Notes: generated from the sequence alone by a model not told the origin. Counted from the stretch's first letter, positions 12,101 through 23,476 are shown. The stretch is DNA of 64,000 bases from Isoetes taiwanensis (GCA_021234155.1 JAJEKV010000103.1:2046001-2110000); one strand, 5' to 3'. Translations and numbers: made by a program.

Positions 12101-13155
12101 AGGGTGAAGAAAGCTGCATAATAGCATTGTACGTGGATGATTGCGTCATTGGAGCAAGCGCAATGAATATTCTGAAACACTGTAAGTCAATACTTTCTAA
12201 TAGGTTTAAAATGAGTGATCTTGGCGAATTACGTAAATTTTTGGGCATAGAAGTTCACAGAGATAGGAAAAGTGGTTGGATCTCACTATCACAATCTAGA
12301 AATATAGACGGAGTATTAGAAAGATTCAGAATGCAAGCATGCAATGCTGTACAAACTCCTATGAGTCCAGGTATAAAATTAACGGCATCAATGTGTCCTA
12401 AAACTGAAAAAGAAAGGAAAGACATGGAAGGTATTCCTTACAGAGAGCTCGTTGGATGTTTACTCTACATTGCCAACTGTACAAGGCCAGACATTGCCTT
12501 CGCTGTTAACATACTCAGCAGATACAATAACAATCCAGGAAGACAGCACTGGATGGCTGCAAAAAGGATACTGCGATATTTAAAAGGCACTAAAGATGTT
12601 GGCATTATTTATTCTTCAAAAAATTTACAATTAGAAGCCTATTGTGATGCGGATTGGGCAGGGGATGTAGACAGTAGAAAGTCTACTTCAGGATATTTCT
12701 TGACGCTTGGCGGAGCGCCCATAGCATGGAGATGTAAAAAACAAACTGCAGTTGCCTTGTCTACAGCTGAGGCTGAGTATGCTTCAGCTGCATTAGCTGC
12801 CAGAGAAATAATTTGGTGTAAAAGGCTACTAAATGAAATAGGTGTTCGTCAAAAGGATCCTATCATATTATGGTCAGACAGTTCAAGTTGCATTGCTATG
12901 ACAAAAAATCCAGTAATGCATGAACGAACCAAACATATTGAACTGCAGATGCATTATATCAGAGATATGGTAGCCAGGAATCAGATTACGGTAAAACACA
13001 TAAATACCAAGAATCAGTTTGCAGATCTCTTAACAAAAGCTTTACCAGTTTGTAAACATTCTTTTCTGAAGCAGGCAATAGGTGTTGTAAGTGATAAGAC
13101 ATGCAGGGGAAATGTTGAAAAGCATGTCTTAAATTGGGGCAATATACATTTTTAA
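7538..13155 (+). CDS. Copia gag-pol polyprotein, gag interrupted by an insertion and a frameshift
   Basis: The start is ATG at 7538 (MTTKFGASLL). A frameshift near 7680 and the 1.19 kb insertion at 7985-9174 break gag. The frame resumes at 9189 exactly where it left off and stays open to 13155. Landmarks in the open part are a UBN2-type gag, two CCHC knuckles (CFHCDMYGHLKINC, CHNCGGKGHIAPNC), protease motif VILDSGAERS, and the GAG-pre-integrase H...C-x2-C block (VWHGRLCHTS...CMGCMLGKH). They continue with the integrase DDE core (TDLCGP, FTDDFS, SPQQNGVSERKNR), reverse transcriptase (MDVQTAFLNA, LYVDDCVIG) and RNase H (AYCDADWAGD, LSTAEAEY). RNase H is followed by the typical C-terminal QFADLLTKALP. 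The last codons run into the stub of the 3' LTR, so the native stop may lie slightly differently. Confidence 0.9.
7985..9174 (+). mobile_element. 1.19 kb poly(A) retroposon, copy 1 (inside copia gag)
   Basis: A non-coding insert ends in about 32 A and is flanked by the 14-bp target duplication ATTGATGTTCTAGA (7971-7984 and 9175-9188). Removing it restores the copia gag frame. There is no long ORF and no tRNA-like or LINE-like protein. Near the 3' end are two small inverted repeats (GATCCATAAGGGATC and GATCCTCGCGGGATC). An inner CCATAAA...TTTATGG pair lies about 300 bp from the 5' end. A long target duplication plus poly(A) means target-primed reverse transcription, so it was mobilised in trans by a LINE. 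It could be an unusually long SINE, an internally deleted LINE, or a retrocopy of a non-coding RNA. Confidence 0.88.
13103..13112 (+). other. Copia polypurine tract
   Basis: GCAGGGGAAA lies immediately upstream of the second copy of the LTR start, in the position of the plus-strand primer. Confidence 0.7.
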
Positions 13156-16100
13156 GTTGCCTCAAGTGCATGTGTAAAGGTCCATGAGCAACTTTAGTTA
13201 TATGCCTTGGGACCATACATAGGTGAACGAACATGAAACATGGTCCATTTGGTTCAAACGTGGGCCATATGGCTTGTGTTTTACATGGAGGTATTCCATA
13301 CTATATAAGTGGCTTAGAAACCATGTCATAGTACTTTTGCCTTTAGTGACTTTTGAAGGCATGCATGTTTGCCACATGTGCCTTTTAGGCTTTATGGGAT
13401 TGCATGTACTTTTTACAAACCATTTGACACCTTGAAGTATGCTTTCTATCGTCCATGTGCTTGAGTATAAAAGGTGGTGACAGGCTCATAAGGTATTTGT
13501 TGGTTGTTTTGAACTCGGACATGGATTTCATTCATATGTGGTGGTTTTTTAAGTCCTAAAATGCCAACGGTGGTCCAATGGTTCGAAAATACTAGGACCA
13601 TATGGTGCAATTGTTGTGGCTTTTGGATTAATAGATATTTACATTCTCGAAGATGGAAAGCATCTATGGCAAGATAAAGATAAATTGTTAGGAAGCTTCT
13701 TTGCTATATAAAAAAATAAGTGGAAGTCATTATTTCGGTGAATATTGTTTGCCGAGACTTGGCATTTTGGGTTTATTTGTGCCCTAAAATCAATGGTCTG
13801 TTTACTTCTTTAAGCAGATGGAGCTACCGCTTGCTGAGCAGGGTAGCCGTTTATTGTTCTTGGCAAATGCATACCAAAATCGGTCTGGCTTTCTGATGCC
13901 ATCTCTGTGCTCGGTTTTTAGAGAAAGCAAGTTTGCTGCTCTCATATAGTGCATTTCATGCCGGAAGATCCCTGGATATGGATATTACTAGTGCAGAGGT
14001 CTAATGGATCTGAAAATATGGCAAAGCTGCCGTTATATCTTGTCTTTTGTCATATAGTGATGGTGGAAGGTCGAATGCACAAAATGATAAACATTGATGC
14101 AGATGGCCTTAGTAGCTGGCTACATCAACAGTAATGTAGAAATCATGGCAAACTATGATGGCAAGAACGATTCTACTCAGGTTTCTTCAATATATTCTAG
14201 TTTGTTCTAGAGTTAAATAATTATTGCTTCACCATGTTTCTGACGCAGTGGCTTGGTCAGTCAAGAAATGAAAGGAAATGCAAAAAGAGGTTTGTCATTG
14301 CTCCTGCTTGGAAGACAGTAAACGATATTCACAGGGTTTATGGCCATCGTAGACTTGCAGTAAACAGAAATCGCAGCTCTAAAGCTGAGCTTAAAAGATC
14401 TTAAGAAATCTGTTCGGATCTAGAATCTTCTAGGCTGTTATAGCTATGGACGAATATCTGAATATCTGGACCCTATACATTTACTTCTAGTTCCCATGCC
14501 AGATACATAATGACAAGATATGACAGATACACAATGACAAGGTATGACTGCATGCTTTTAAATCATGTTGCAAAATGCAGTGTTGGATTCTTGGCTGTTA
14601 AAATTTGGATTTGAATATAATGGCATATAACAGGATTCTAATCTAGGCTCTTGCTTAGAAATGGATTCATTCTCTCTCTAAAGTAGTACAAATGCAGTGG
14701 TTGTGGTTCCCAGGATTTATAAGCAGCCTAAGATCAGATAATGGATCTCATATATTTGGAGGCCACAATATCAAGCAATCTAAGGCATACTACAAAAACT
14801 TGGAGTGCAAAAAACTTGGATGGTTAAAACGACTCTAATCAGGTCAGAAAAACAAGCTTTCAAGTTAAAACAGGAACTTGAATTATTGTTCCCACCTTAC
14901 TATGCTGGAATCATAGATGTAGATACATGCTTGGTTAATATACGAGCATAGTTAGAGGTTACAAAATCTAAAATTATGCCTTACATTAAAAGAGATGCCT
15001 ATGTAAATATTGTATTGCATATGGATAAAAATAGTCTGGCTTATGAACAAGTCTTATGATTTCATGCTTTTATAGTTCTCCTTATGTTGCTATTTTATAC
15101 AGAGCTAAGCATGTACACAATTCTGGGAAGGTCCCTCTACATAATTTCTAGAATTTCTAGAAACGAGAGAAAATCTGAATTTTTATGGTAATATAGAGAT
15201 GGAAATGTCTATGAATAGAAAAAGGTTATAGCTGCCTATGTTTTTTAAAGCCAAATGCATATTTGGGATATTGCTAAATGCTGATACATCGTGTTCTAGT
15301 TGTATTGAACATGTTCTAATTCTATTCATGTTTCAATAACATTCTTTGTGTTGTTAATGCTTCTGTGAATGCACGTATATTGCTCTAAGCATGCAAAATA
15401 CAGATTGAACTCGAAATTATTTTGATGATCATGATCTATTGTCATAGTGCTTGCACTTTGCTACAGTGAATTAAGAAGAATAGTTTGGTGCTGTATATGG
15501 ATGTATATGTTGAAACAATAACCAGCTAGATTTGGGACTAAGAAATTAGTTCTCATCTAATGGTTATGCTTGAGATCAATTGTAAACTCGATAATGCTTA
15601 TAATATTAATATTCCAGTTTCCTTTCTTGTTAATGTCACCTCAGGGCAAAAGGATACAATTGGTGATCAGTGATAAACTGAGAGACCCAATGTACCTTTT
15701 GGCCCTTGCATCGTACCGGGATTACGCTAACGTTTGCATGATTGGCTGCAGGTACGGGTTCTCTCCTCCTATTGTCTCTATTTTGCTGTTAGAGTTGGCG
15801 TTAACGTGGAAATGGAGTAACTGGATGGATGCGTAGGAGATGGAATAAGTTGTACTTTGACAGAGACACATAAGAATATGAATACATACTATACAGGAAA
15901 GTTATTGAATACTCTATATTTTGCATCTATGGCACTTTATACGTACACTTTGAGAATAAATAATGCGTTATAATTTACATACATTGTATACTTTATACTC
16001 TAAAATTTGAGATTTACACTTTACACTTTAAATTTGAGATTTACACTTTATGGAATTTGTTTTATAAATCCAGGAATTTGTATGGGCTAATGGTTTGGAG

Positions 16101-16200
16101 AGTGCCTGATGTGGCCTGGCCTAAAAACCAGGGTGGATATTTGGAAATATGATCTTGCCTTGAACAAGGTTCTTTTAAAGTAATTGTACTTTAATTGTGA
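13132..16200. other. Intergenic region with possible exon-like stretches
   Basis: Nothing could be assigned with confidence. A TATA-like TATAAAA lies near 13465-13475. A possible terminal exon at 14249-14404 (plus) follows an AG acceptor and is open to a TAA. It encodes a basic stretch starting WLGQSRNERKCKKRFVIAPA. Another open stretch at about 15637-15750 ends in a good donor (GCAG-GTACGG). Neither resembles a family I recognise, and they may be unrelated. Confidence 0.2.
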
Positions 16201-16224
16201 CTGTAGTCCTGGTAAGAACATGTA

Positions 16225-16359
16225 CAAAAAAGAAAAAAGAAAAAAGAAAAAAGAAAAAAGAAAAAAGAAAAAAGAAAAAAGGAAGAAAGAAGAAAGAAGA
16301 AAGAAGAAAGAAGAAAGAAGAAAGAAGAAGAAAGAAGAAAGAAGAAAGAAGAAGAAGAC
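16225..16359 (+). repeat. Polypurine microsatellite (GAAAAAA/GAAGAAA units)
   Basis: An unbroken purine strand, first in A-rich then in GAAGAAA units. A similar tract lies at 23475-23580. It generates spurious Lys/Glu-rich and Phe/Leu-rich reading frames. Confidence 0.95.
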
Positions 16360-16625
16360 ATGGGTGACTGGTTATGGTTGTAGATGGAGAAATTACAAAA
16401 GGCATTTTAACTTTGGGAACATTACAAAAGGCAGCATTGGGGCAAGACTAAAAAGGAACTAAAAGATGGAATATTACATATGGCTTTGCCATTTTATCTT
16501 TGTCTAGACAGAATGGAATGATAGAAATGATAGTGCAACATAAATGGCACTTTCAAAGGTACGTCTTTATTTTTTGGTCTTCAGTTTTTGATGGGTCTAG
16601 CATTTATTGAGCAAAAAGAAAAAAG

Positions 16626-16684
16626 AACAAGGTGCTGCGCACGGAGGGTTGCCCTCCATGGCCGGAGGGTGAAGTGGCTTAAAT
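16626..16684 (+). repeat. Interspersed repeat B, copy 1
   Basis: A block of about 59 bp containing GGTGCTGCGCACGGAGGGTT, then a GCCCTCC and GCCGGAGGGTG pair, ending AAGTGGCTTAAAT. It is nearly identical to 23666-23724 and in both places lies a few hundred bases after a polypurine tract. The following 60 bp are also related (CAATCAATTCAAATTGCTAC-like). Confidence 0.8.
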
Positions 16685-17436
16685 CATAGTTCAAGTCATG
16701 TTTTGACAATCAATTCAAATTGCTACATCAAGTCAATAGAATACTTGATACTTGATAACATACGAAACAATGTATGAAGAATCTAAATAGAGAAATTGGA
16801 AGGGGGGAGGGGATGCAAAAGAACTTAGGAAATGTGAATTATTTGGATTTATGGCATACAACATGAAGCTTGTGTTAAATGCAAGAACATGGCTGTGATA
16901 ATCCTCCTTTCCAAAAGCAAACTCTGTAGCTTCATTCATTGGCTCAACATTATACCACATGACCTCTATTCTATGGATTTTCATCCTAGGAGGATCAAGA
17001 TCTAGATAGATGACCAGCATTGTGAAAGATAAAGCAAAAACATCAAACCTGTGATGCTAGCAATCAATGTATCGTATTTGCATATTTTATGACTTCCTAT
17101 TTCCCTTACCCTTACCCTTTCTATTTCTAGTTCCTTTTCTATTTGAGAGCCTCGTCTAATGCGACCAAATCTCACTATTTTCGCTGGTGCTACCTCAGTG
17201 GCAAATGCACCTTCTTTAGGAACAAGGCCACATACATGATTGTGCAAGAGATAGAGAAGTCCACTTACAATTATACATCTACAGACATGGCCACAAATAG
17301 ATGCCTCCTTGCTCATCGAGTCTTAGACTAGCTCCCAGACCTCCAAGCTTTGTTGACCTTGGCAGAACAGAGTATCTGGCACTACCATAGCGAGAAGAAT
17401 GGGCGACGGAGAGTCTCGCCTGGAATAGTCAGTCGC

Positions 17437-17521
17437 AAAGCATATCAAGGTATATACTGGCATATACCCAAAATATGTCGTACACATATAAACGAAGATT
17501 TTCCATTAAAGGCAACCCAAA
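17437..17521 (+). repeat. Interspersed repeat A, diverged copy
   Basis: It resembles the copies at 23399-23476 and 39326-39400: a run of CATAT-containing half-sites, then CACATATAAACGAAG, then GGCAACCCAA. It is more diverged than the other two. Confidence 0.5.
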
Positions 17522-17559
17522 AACACACAAAATTTTGTCATAAAAAAAACACACAACTT

Positions 17560-19223
17560 TGTCCAAAGAGTCGATATGCCACGTGAACAAGATCATTAAA
17601 CATGCATGTTGCGCCTCGAAAACAAAGTATGCTGGGGTTACCCTTGTTGGCCAAGGATCACCCTTATTGGCCAAGGATCGCTGCCACAGTGGAGTAGAAA
17701 TTGTGGAGGCCCAATTTTACGCATGGCAACTTTATTTTTGCCCTTAATTCCATTGAATTGCTTTCTCTATCAAGAGCTATTCATTCTTGTGTTTAATCTC
17801 GTGTGTTGAAATTTATGCTTTACAAACCATGTTTACAACAAAATGCAACTCATTAATAGGTATGCAATTGGAGCCAAAACATGGCATACGCTTGGTAATT
17901 TTTGTGGGGAGGTGCTTTACCCCTTAAATTCAAACCCCTTCAAAATATCAGGGCACAGCGAAAAACTCAACCCAAACATGAAAAATGGTGTAATTTGGTT
18001 GGGCTTCTTGGTAATGCAGTATTTCCATCTTATCCATCTCTATGGCCATTCATATCGGGTTTTAGAGCTTCACTATTGAGTTCAAATTCGACATAGCTCG
18101 TGTTGTTTCCATAACCATGGCTCAGGTAGGTTCTTGGCATAACCATGGCTCGGTACCCCAAACTTGTATTGGAATCGAGCTAGCTCTTCCATCGCTAGTC
18201 CCAACCGCATTGCCATCGGGGTAAGTTCAAGGACAAGAAGATACAACAAGGCTACTTGGAATAGAGTAATGGCCAACATATTAGCTTTGTTCATCCACGA
18301 TAGATTGTATTAAGAAAACATGGAAGCCGAATTTAATGTGTTATTGCATGTTAAAAAGAAACGAAAAGTTAAGGTTGCGACATGCAAGATAGGGCTCTCC
18401 AAGTGGTACATCTCGAATGCATTAAGACGGGCGTGATGTAATAGAATCTGTTCGCATCAAATCGATTCTTGTCTATATAAGTACTGATGGAAGTGACAAA
18501 GGTCACACTTGTTAGGCCTCACTTATGCCTAGTTCATATCTGAATCTGCTTGTTGCTCCATGCAAGAAGAAGTGGCTAAAGGACAACATCATTAACGGAA
18601 TAACTGTCAAGATATTTTCCTGCCAATTCTGTTATTTGCTACAAAACGTTGACCTCATTGGATGTCTGAAGCACAACAAAAGAAGGAAAATAATAATGGA
18701 CAACCAGTTCCAATAAGGCACTCTTGCCAAAAATATTGGGCAAGTAATATGAATCTAGACCTAGGTTCTTAGACATTGCAGCCAGCAGATCATACAGGAG
18801 AGCTTAGCTAGCATTCTCTCGGTATAGTTTATAATAACGGTTGATCTAAAAGAAAAAAGGAATAAGGTATAAAATCTAAGTGTATAGATTTGTAACGGCA
18901 GTTGATCAACAGTGTTCGACATTTTGAAAGGAAAGAAGAGAACAAATTTTCCACGAGACACGAAATCTCAGTAGTATTTCTTATGAATACCTAATAAATA
19001 TTTTTTCACGTGGTAAACAATATGCAAAGTTGTTGGGCATGTTCAGCTTGCTTTTCTCTTGCTAATATCCATTCTCGTATGTAATAACTACTATGCAAGG
19101 TATCTATAGACAAACTGAATTTCTGCTAAACATTTGAACCACAATTGGCCTAGAAGCACAAGTGATTCCTTCCTCGTCAACGTAGTGATTCCTTGGTTTC
19201 TATTGGCGTGGAATTTAGGTTCG
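17560..19223. other. Intergenic, nothing recognised
   Basis: Only short local duplications are seen, for example TTGGCCAAGGATC twice near 17650 and CATAACCATGGCTC twice near 18110. No ORF has family resemblance. Confidence 0.5.
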
Positions 19224-20451
19224 GATCTTAAAATATAGTTTCTGGAACTAGATGTTGGGGAGGATGGCCGTTAACGCTTCTTGGCGCCTTCACGGCTAGG
19301 GCGGTGGCAGGGAAAGGGGCCGCCCCTAATCCTTGCTTTCGGCACTGCGGTGGTTTACTTCTTCCTCAAATTCAGGATCTGCTGCTAGCGTAAGGGTTTT
19401 TGGTGATCTAGTGTTTTCAGATTCTGCTTCAATGTGGCTGCGTTTTTCCGGTTTCTTGAAGCCTCTTCATGGCGGCCTCTCCAGCCCTCTCTAATTATCC
19501 ACTAACGTGGATCTACTCTGATGCTTGCGGTTCTGGTAAGCACCGTGATTTTCCATAAATCATTCTTTCTTTATGGATGCACACCGAAATGGCGCAGATT
19601 GCCTATAAGGTAGAGTAAAAAAGATGCAGGGCTTTGAGAGAAGATGTTTCAAATTTCCAGTTAATTAGCAGTTTTGATTCTTAATCCAGTCCGTTATGCT
19701 AGAAGCCTTTCCCCTTCCTCTTGCTCTTTTCCTACTAGCGGAAAGGTGTAGAGTTGATTCTTGGAAAAGAAGAAGAAAAAGATTAGCCCCGACCCTTGAT
19801 TTTTTGATGAGATAAGAACTGGTTTAGATTGCCGGAGCTAGGGATTGGACTATTTGAGATGCCGAGCTAGGGAATTTCTGAGCAGGATGAAGCTTATATA
19901 TCTTGAGCCGGACTTTAGGGAGGAGTCTAGTAGCTGGGCTTTTGGGTCTAGTACAGGCTGACTGATTCACATCCCGACAATGCAGCATATCTGATGGTTA
20001 CATTCCTGACAATGCGGCATCTTTCCCCGGTACATTCAGTGTTGATCAATCTACTTGAGAATGGGTTATTTGGAGTCGTGTTAGCTTCTCTGGGCAATGC
20101 GGGAGATTGCTCATGATTTCTTCATGCCTTTTTCTGTTCATCTCTATTCTTGCAAGAGGTGGTTCATAGAACATTCAAGGTATATTTGTAGCTTGAGGAA
20201 AATTTATATTTGTCTCCTGTAGTATTCCTCTAGCTGGGAAGATGTTGATTCTGATCCTGTAGTACTAGCTAGCTGGATGAAGAGGTTGAGAAAAAAATTA
20301 TGAGTACCAAGTTTCAGATATTATATTTGATCCATAAGGGATCCTCTGTACTTCAAGATTATTTGATCCTCGCGGGATCTTTCTGATGTAATTCTTCCTA
20401 TCTGAATATAAATTTATCTTTCCTTCAAAAAAAAAAAAAAAAAAAAAAAAA
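19224..20451 (+). mobile_element. Poly(A) retroposon, copy 2
   Basis: From 19253 it matches the copy at 7985-9174 over its whole length, ending in about 25 A. The target duplication AATTTAGGTTCG occurs at 19212-19223 and 20452-20463. Between the left duplication and the shared start are 29 extra bases, so this copy reaches further 5' and copy 1 is slightly 5'-truncated. The first 290 bp and last 370 bp of the two copies are nearly identical. The middle differs at many CpG and homopolymer positions. Confidence 0.88.
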
Positions 20452-20463
20452 AATTTAGGTTCG

Positions 20464-21049
20464 TGTTTAGTATGCTGTCTTTGGTAATCGCTGGATTTTA
20501 GCTTCACGCCTGTTAAATATGTTGTATTTAACGTTTAAGGATTTGTGCCCTGCATTTGAACCACAAGTTACATACATATTTTTTTCCCATCACAATCCCA
20601 TGGAATTTAGACTGCTCACCCATGGTTTCTCAATAATACTTCACTTACTGCTGTCTTCAGAATGTAGGGTATCTGAAGACAAACTGCCCACATTTGAATC
20701 ACAATCGGCTTAAAGCTACAAGTTATATATTCTTTTTCCGTCAGTAATTCCTTGAAGCTAAATATCATCATAGAATTTGCAAAATTTTATGGATATATGT
20801 CACTATAAAATTCACACGAATCAAGCAATGTCGTCCAAATCCTGACGCTTGCTTGAACTGGCATGATGTTGATAAAATCTTACGCTTCATCTACGGCCCC
20901 CGCCCTTCCAAGAAGGTCAATGATGCAGCCATGGTGCTCTCGTCGTTGGTGGAATATCATAACTAGTCGTCATGCAAACTAGATAGTGATGACCTTTATC
21001 CACAAAACCACCATAGTCAAGCGGTAGATATCACACTAGTAAATGTGAT
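20464..21049. other. Intergenic, nothing recognised
   Basis: No gene or element is recognised. The right end grades into the decayed 3' part of the PPR fragment. Confidence 0.5.
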
Positions 21050-21938
21050 TTGCATTTGGCCTAATACTTTCTAAATCGCATTTCTTGAAAGAGCTTGAGC
21101 TTCTTTCACAAAACCATTATAAGAGTATCTTCGCTAGTATGGTGTTCCATGATACCAAATCATGAAGGTGCATCCTATCAAAGACTGCACATGCATCCCA
21201 TATATTTCCACACCTACAATACATATCAACCAAAGCATTTCCTACATTAATATTTGATTGTAATTCAATGCCAACAAAATTAGCATGAACCATCTTGCTA
21301 CTTGCCAAGCTGACCAAAGTCAAAGATGCATGGATGACGCTAATGAGCATAACATCGTCGGGGCCTAACCCATGTTCCTGCATTTGGCGCATCACTTTGA
21401 GTGCTTCCATGCCTTGTCCACAGTGAACATATGCAAAAGTCATAGCTGTAAAAGAAACTATATTATGATTACAGTTCCTTCTAAAAACAGCCTCAGCATC
21501 ATTTAAAGCTCTACATTTACCATAAAAATCAACTAGTGTACTGACTATGGCAACATCTGATTCAAAGCATTTACGAAGAATGCCTACATGAATTACCTTC
21601 CCTTGAGTAATGTTCATGTGGTTAGAACAGGCATTCAAAGTAGAAAGAAAAACCACCTTATCTGGTTCAATGCCCTCATAGCGCATTCTTTTGAAAAAAT
21701 TGATAGCATCATGAGCATGTCCTTGTTCTGAATATGCCAAGATCATGGTTGTCCAGGAGATCAGACTGTTTGACTGACCTCTGTCAAACAACAACCTTGC
21801 GGAATCCACATTTCCACCCTTACCATACATATTGATCAATGAATTTCTCACAATCAAATTTGATTCTAGCCCTGAGCTAATTATGATAGAATGAATTCTC
21901 TTACCTTCTTCAATGTATTTAGCATTTGAACAAAGAGC
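21050..21938 (-). pseudogene. PLS-class pentatricopeptide repeat protein fragment
   Basis: The main open stretch (21117-21857, minus) and its in-frame extension to 21938 contain successive PPR helices. Landmarks are YIEEGKRIHS, VRNSLINMYGKGGNVDSARLLFD, SWTTMILAYSEQGHAHDAI, a second NALVDMYCRCGNIWDA, and a final DLVSWNTI. This is the plant PLS pattern (long and short repeats) of organelle RNA-editing and RNA-processing proteins. The fragment begins after an in-frame stop with no start Met. It ends at a frameshift near 21117, after which GFVKEAQAL and FQEMRF pieces appear in different frames. Only about seven repeats remain, with no E or DYW domain. I judge it a dead fragment; it abuts the SDR remnant. 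Confidence 0.8.
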
Positions 21939-22029
21939 TCATTCCCTAGATCAAAATCTAACATATAATAAAGGTCCAAGTCAATTTTCTGGACACGTGG
22001 ATGAACATAATAAGGAAAAGATACTAACA

Positions 22030-22928
22030 ACAGAGTTCACATTCACCACTCGTGATGGTGAGCTCCGAAGTAATGCTGGGAGGAGCAACAGAGTGAGTGC
22101 TGCAGGTGCAAGGTAATTTACTTGCATGAGCTCTTCAAAAGCCATCCTTTGAGAATGCTTGTTTTCCTGTAAAGAGCTATCCCAATAAAACTCCAACCAA
22201 ATGCAACACTTTTCTGACATAAATGCATGCTTTCTAATATAAAATACATAATGCCCATAGAAAAAATCCCTGCATTATTTATCAAGATGTGGAGAGACCG
22301 GTGTTCGGTTTCCCAGCGCTTGGCATAATCTTTCACTGATCTAAGTGATGACAAATTCAACTCCATCACCTAGTTCAAATAAAAAAGATGATATTGCTGT
22401 TCAATAACTAATAGATGCATAATACACGAGAGGCTCTAACCCTACCATTTGAAGATGAAAACATGTGCCAAGATAGCAATATCCAGTCACCCATTGCAAA
22501 CTATTGCTATTATTAATATATGTTAAATATCTTTAAACCATAAGAGAACAACCTACTTCAACATTGAGAAGAGGAGCAGCTTCCAGTTGTTGATTCGCCT
22601 GTCATTGGGCTATAAGCTGTTCAGCAGTCTTCACATTCCGACATGCAAGAACCACATGTGCGCCAGCTTTGGCAAGTTCCCTATAAAGTAAGAGAAAATT
22701 CAATGCTGCATAAAGCTTATATAACTTAAGCATAATCACATAGCTACAAGAAAAACAAACCAAGCGGTATGAAGACCAATGCCGCTTGTAGCTCGTGAAC
22801 AATGCAGTAGTATCGTAAAGTTTAGGATCCACTTGAGGCTTCGGTGGTAGATGGCAAGTCCATATTCGTTGTGTGAGAGTATCAAATCCGACATACAAGA
22901 GGCCCCATAACCATTCTATCCACCCCAT
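22030..22928 (-). pseudogene. Short-chain dehydrogenase/reductase, truncated and frameshifted
   Basis: Four exons can be read on the minus strand. 22761-22928 starts MGWIEWLWGLLYVGFD and carries the cofactor loop ATSGIGLHTA, though a frameshift near 22800 separates the two. 22557-22680 has ELAKAGAHVVLACRN. 22369 to about 22250 has LHILINNAG. 22166 to about 22030 has MQVNYLAPAALTLLLLP and SRVVNVNSV. TGxxxGIG and NNAG mark a Rossmann-fold NAD(P)-dependent SDR. The MQVN-LAP-LT-LLLP-L block resembles plant membrane-anchored SDRs of the WWOX/TIC32-like group. An in-frame TGA interrupts exon 2 after EQLIAQ, where Trp would fit. The catalytic YxxxK exon is missing: the sequence runs straight into the PPR fragment. 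The third exon also lacks a clear donor. Probably dead. Confidence 0.75.
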
Positions 22929-23398
22929 TGTCCCTCCATTTTTAAGATAATTAGTTAGAATGCATAAGACTCCATCCATACACGAAAAAACAAAGAACGG
23001 AGCCTTGTACATGTGGATCGTCTTCCTATCTGTGTTTGAAGAAGTGCATTCCGGTAATAAGATTTCGTTGAAGCTAGCAGGGCACCTGAACCAAGATCGA
23101 ATACTGCCCTTTCTTTCCTTTCCTATGCCATATCTTGTTCCAGTTAGCCAGTTTCCACACCGCCCGCCCAACAACACTGGTGACCGCCAGTTTACAGGCT
23201 TCATACTACCGGAAAAGAAGCTCCAAAGAGTGGCTATGGCGATGAACGGGCAAAAACCAGAGGATGAACAGGCAAAAACTTAGAGAAAAATAGGGCATAA
23301 AAAATAAACAAGGTGCGCCATAGCCACGCTTTCAAGGGAAGGAATGGGCCGGATGATGACCAACCACATGTGCACCACCACCGTTTTTAGCCTACCAA
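22929..23398. other. Upstream flank of the SDR remnant
   Basis: No gene is recognised. It may hold the former promoter of the SDR gene, but no clear TATA box is seen on the minus strand. Confidence 0.4.
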
Positions 23399-23476
23399 GA
23401 TATGCTAGGCATATGCCGGCATATACCTGCATATGCCCACATACCCACATAAACAGCCCCCCTCGGGGCAACCCAA
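23399..23476 (+). repeat. Interspersed repeat A, copy
   Basis: It contains GGCATATGCCGGCATATACC followed by further CATATGCC and CACATAAAC, then GGGGCAACCCAA. It is very close to 39326-39400. Overlapping palindromic half-sites (GGCATATGCC) give it a strongly self-complementary character. Confidence 0.85.

Larger units (their letters stand above)
6970..13131 (+). mobile_element. Ty1/copia LTR retrotransposon with truncated 3' LTR
   Basis: It is made up of a left LTR (6970-7522), a primer binding site (7525-7536), gag-pol (7538-13155), a purine tract (about 13103-13112) and only the first 19 bp of a right LTR (13113-13131). The right flank then diverges completely from the left LTR. A foreign retroposon (7985-9174) sits inside gag. 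The domain order protease, integrase, RT, RNase H defines the copia superfamily. The pol frame is open over 1,300 codons, so the insertion or its last activity is probably fairly recent, but the element cannot now be autonomous. Confidence 0.88.

Noticed and set aside
16175-16462. Lys/Glu-rich frame on plus and Phe/Leu-rich frame on minus
   Set aside because: Direct translation of a purine-only microsatellite.
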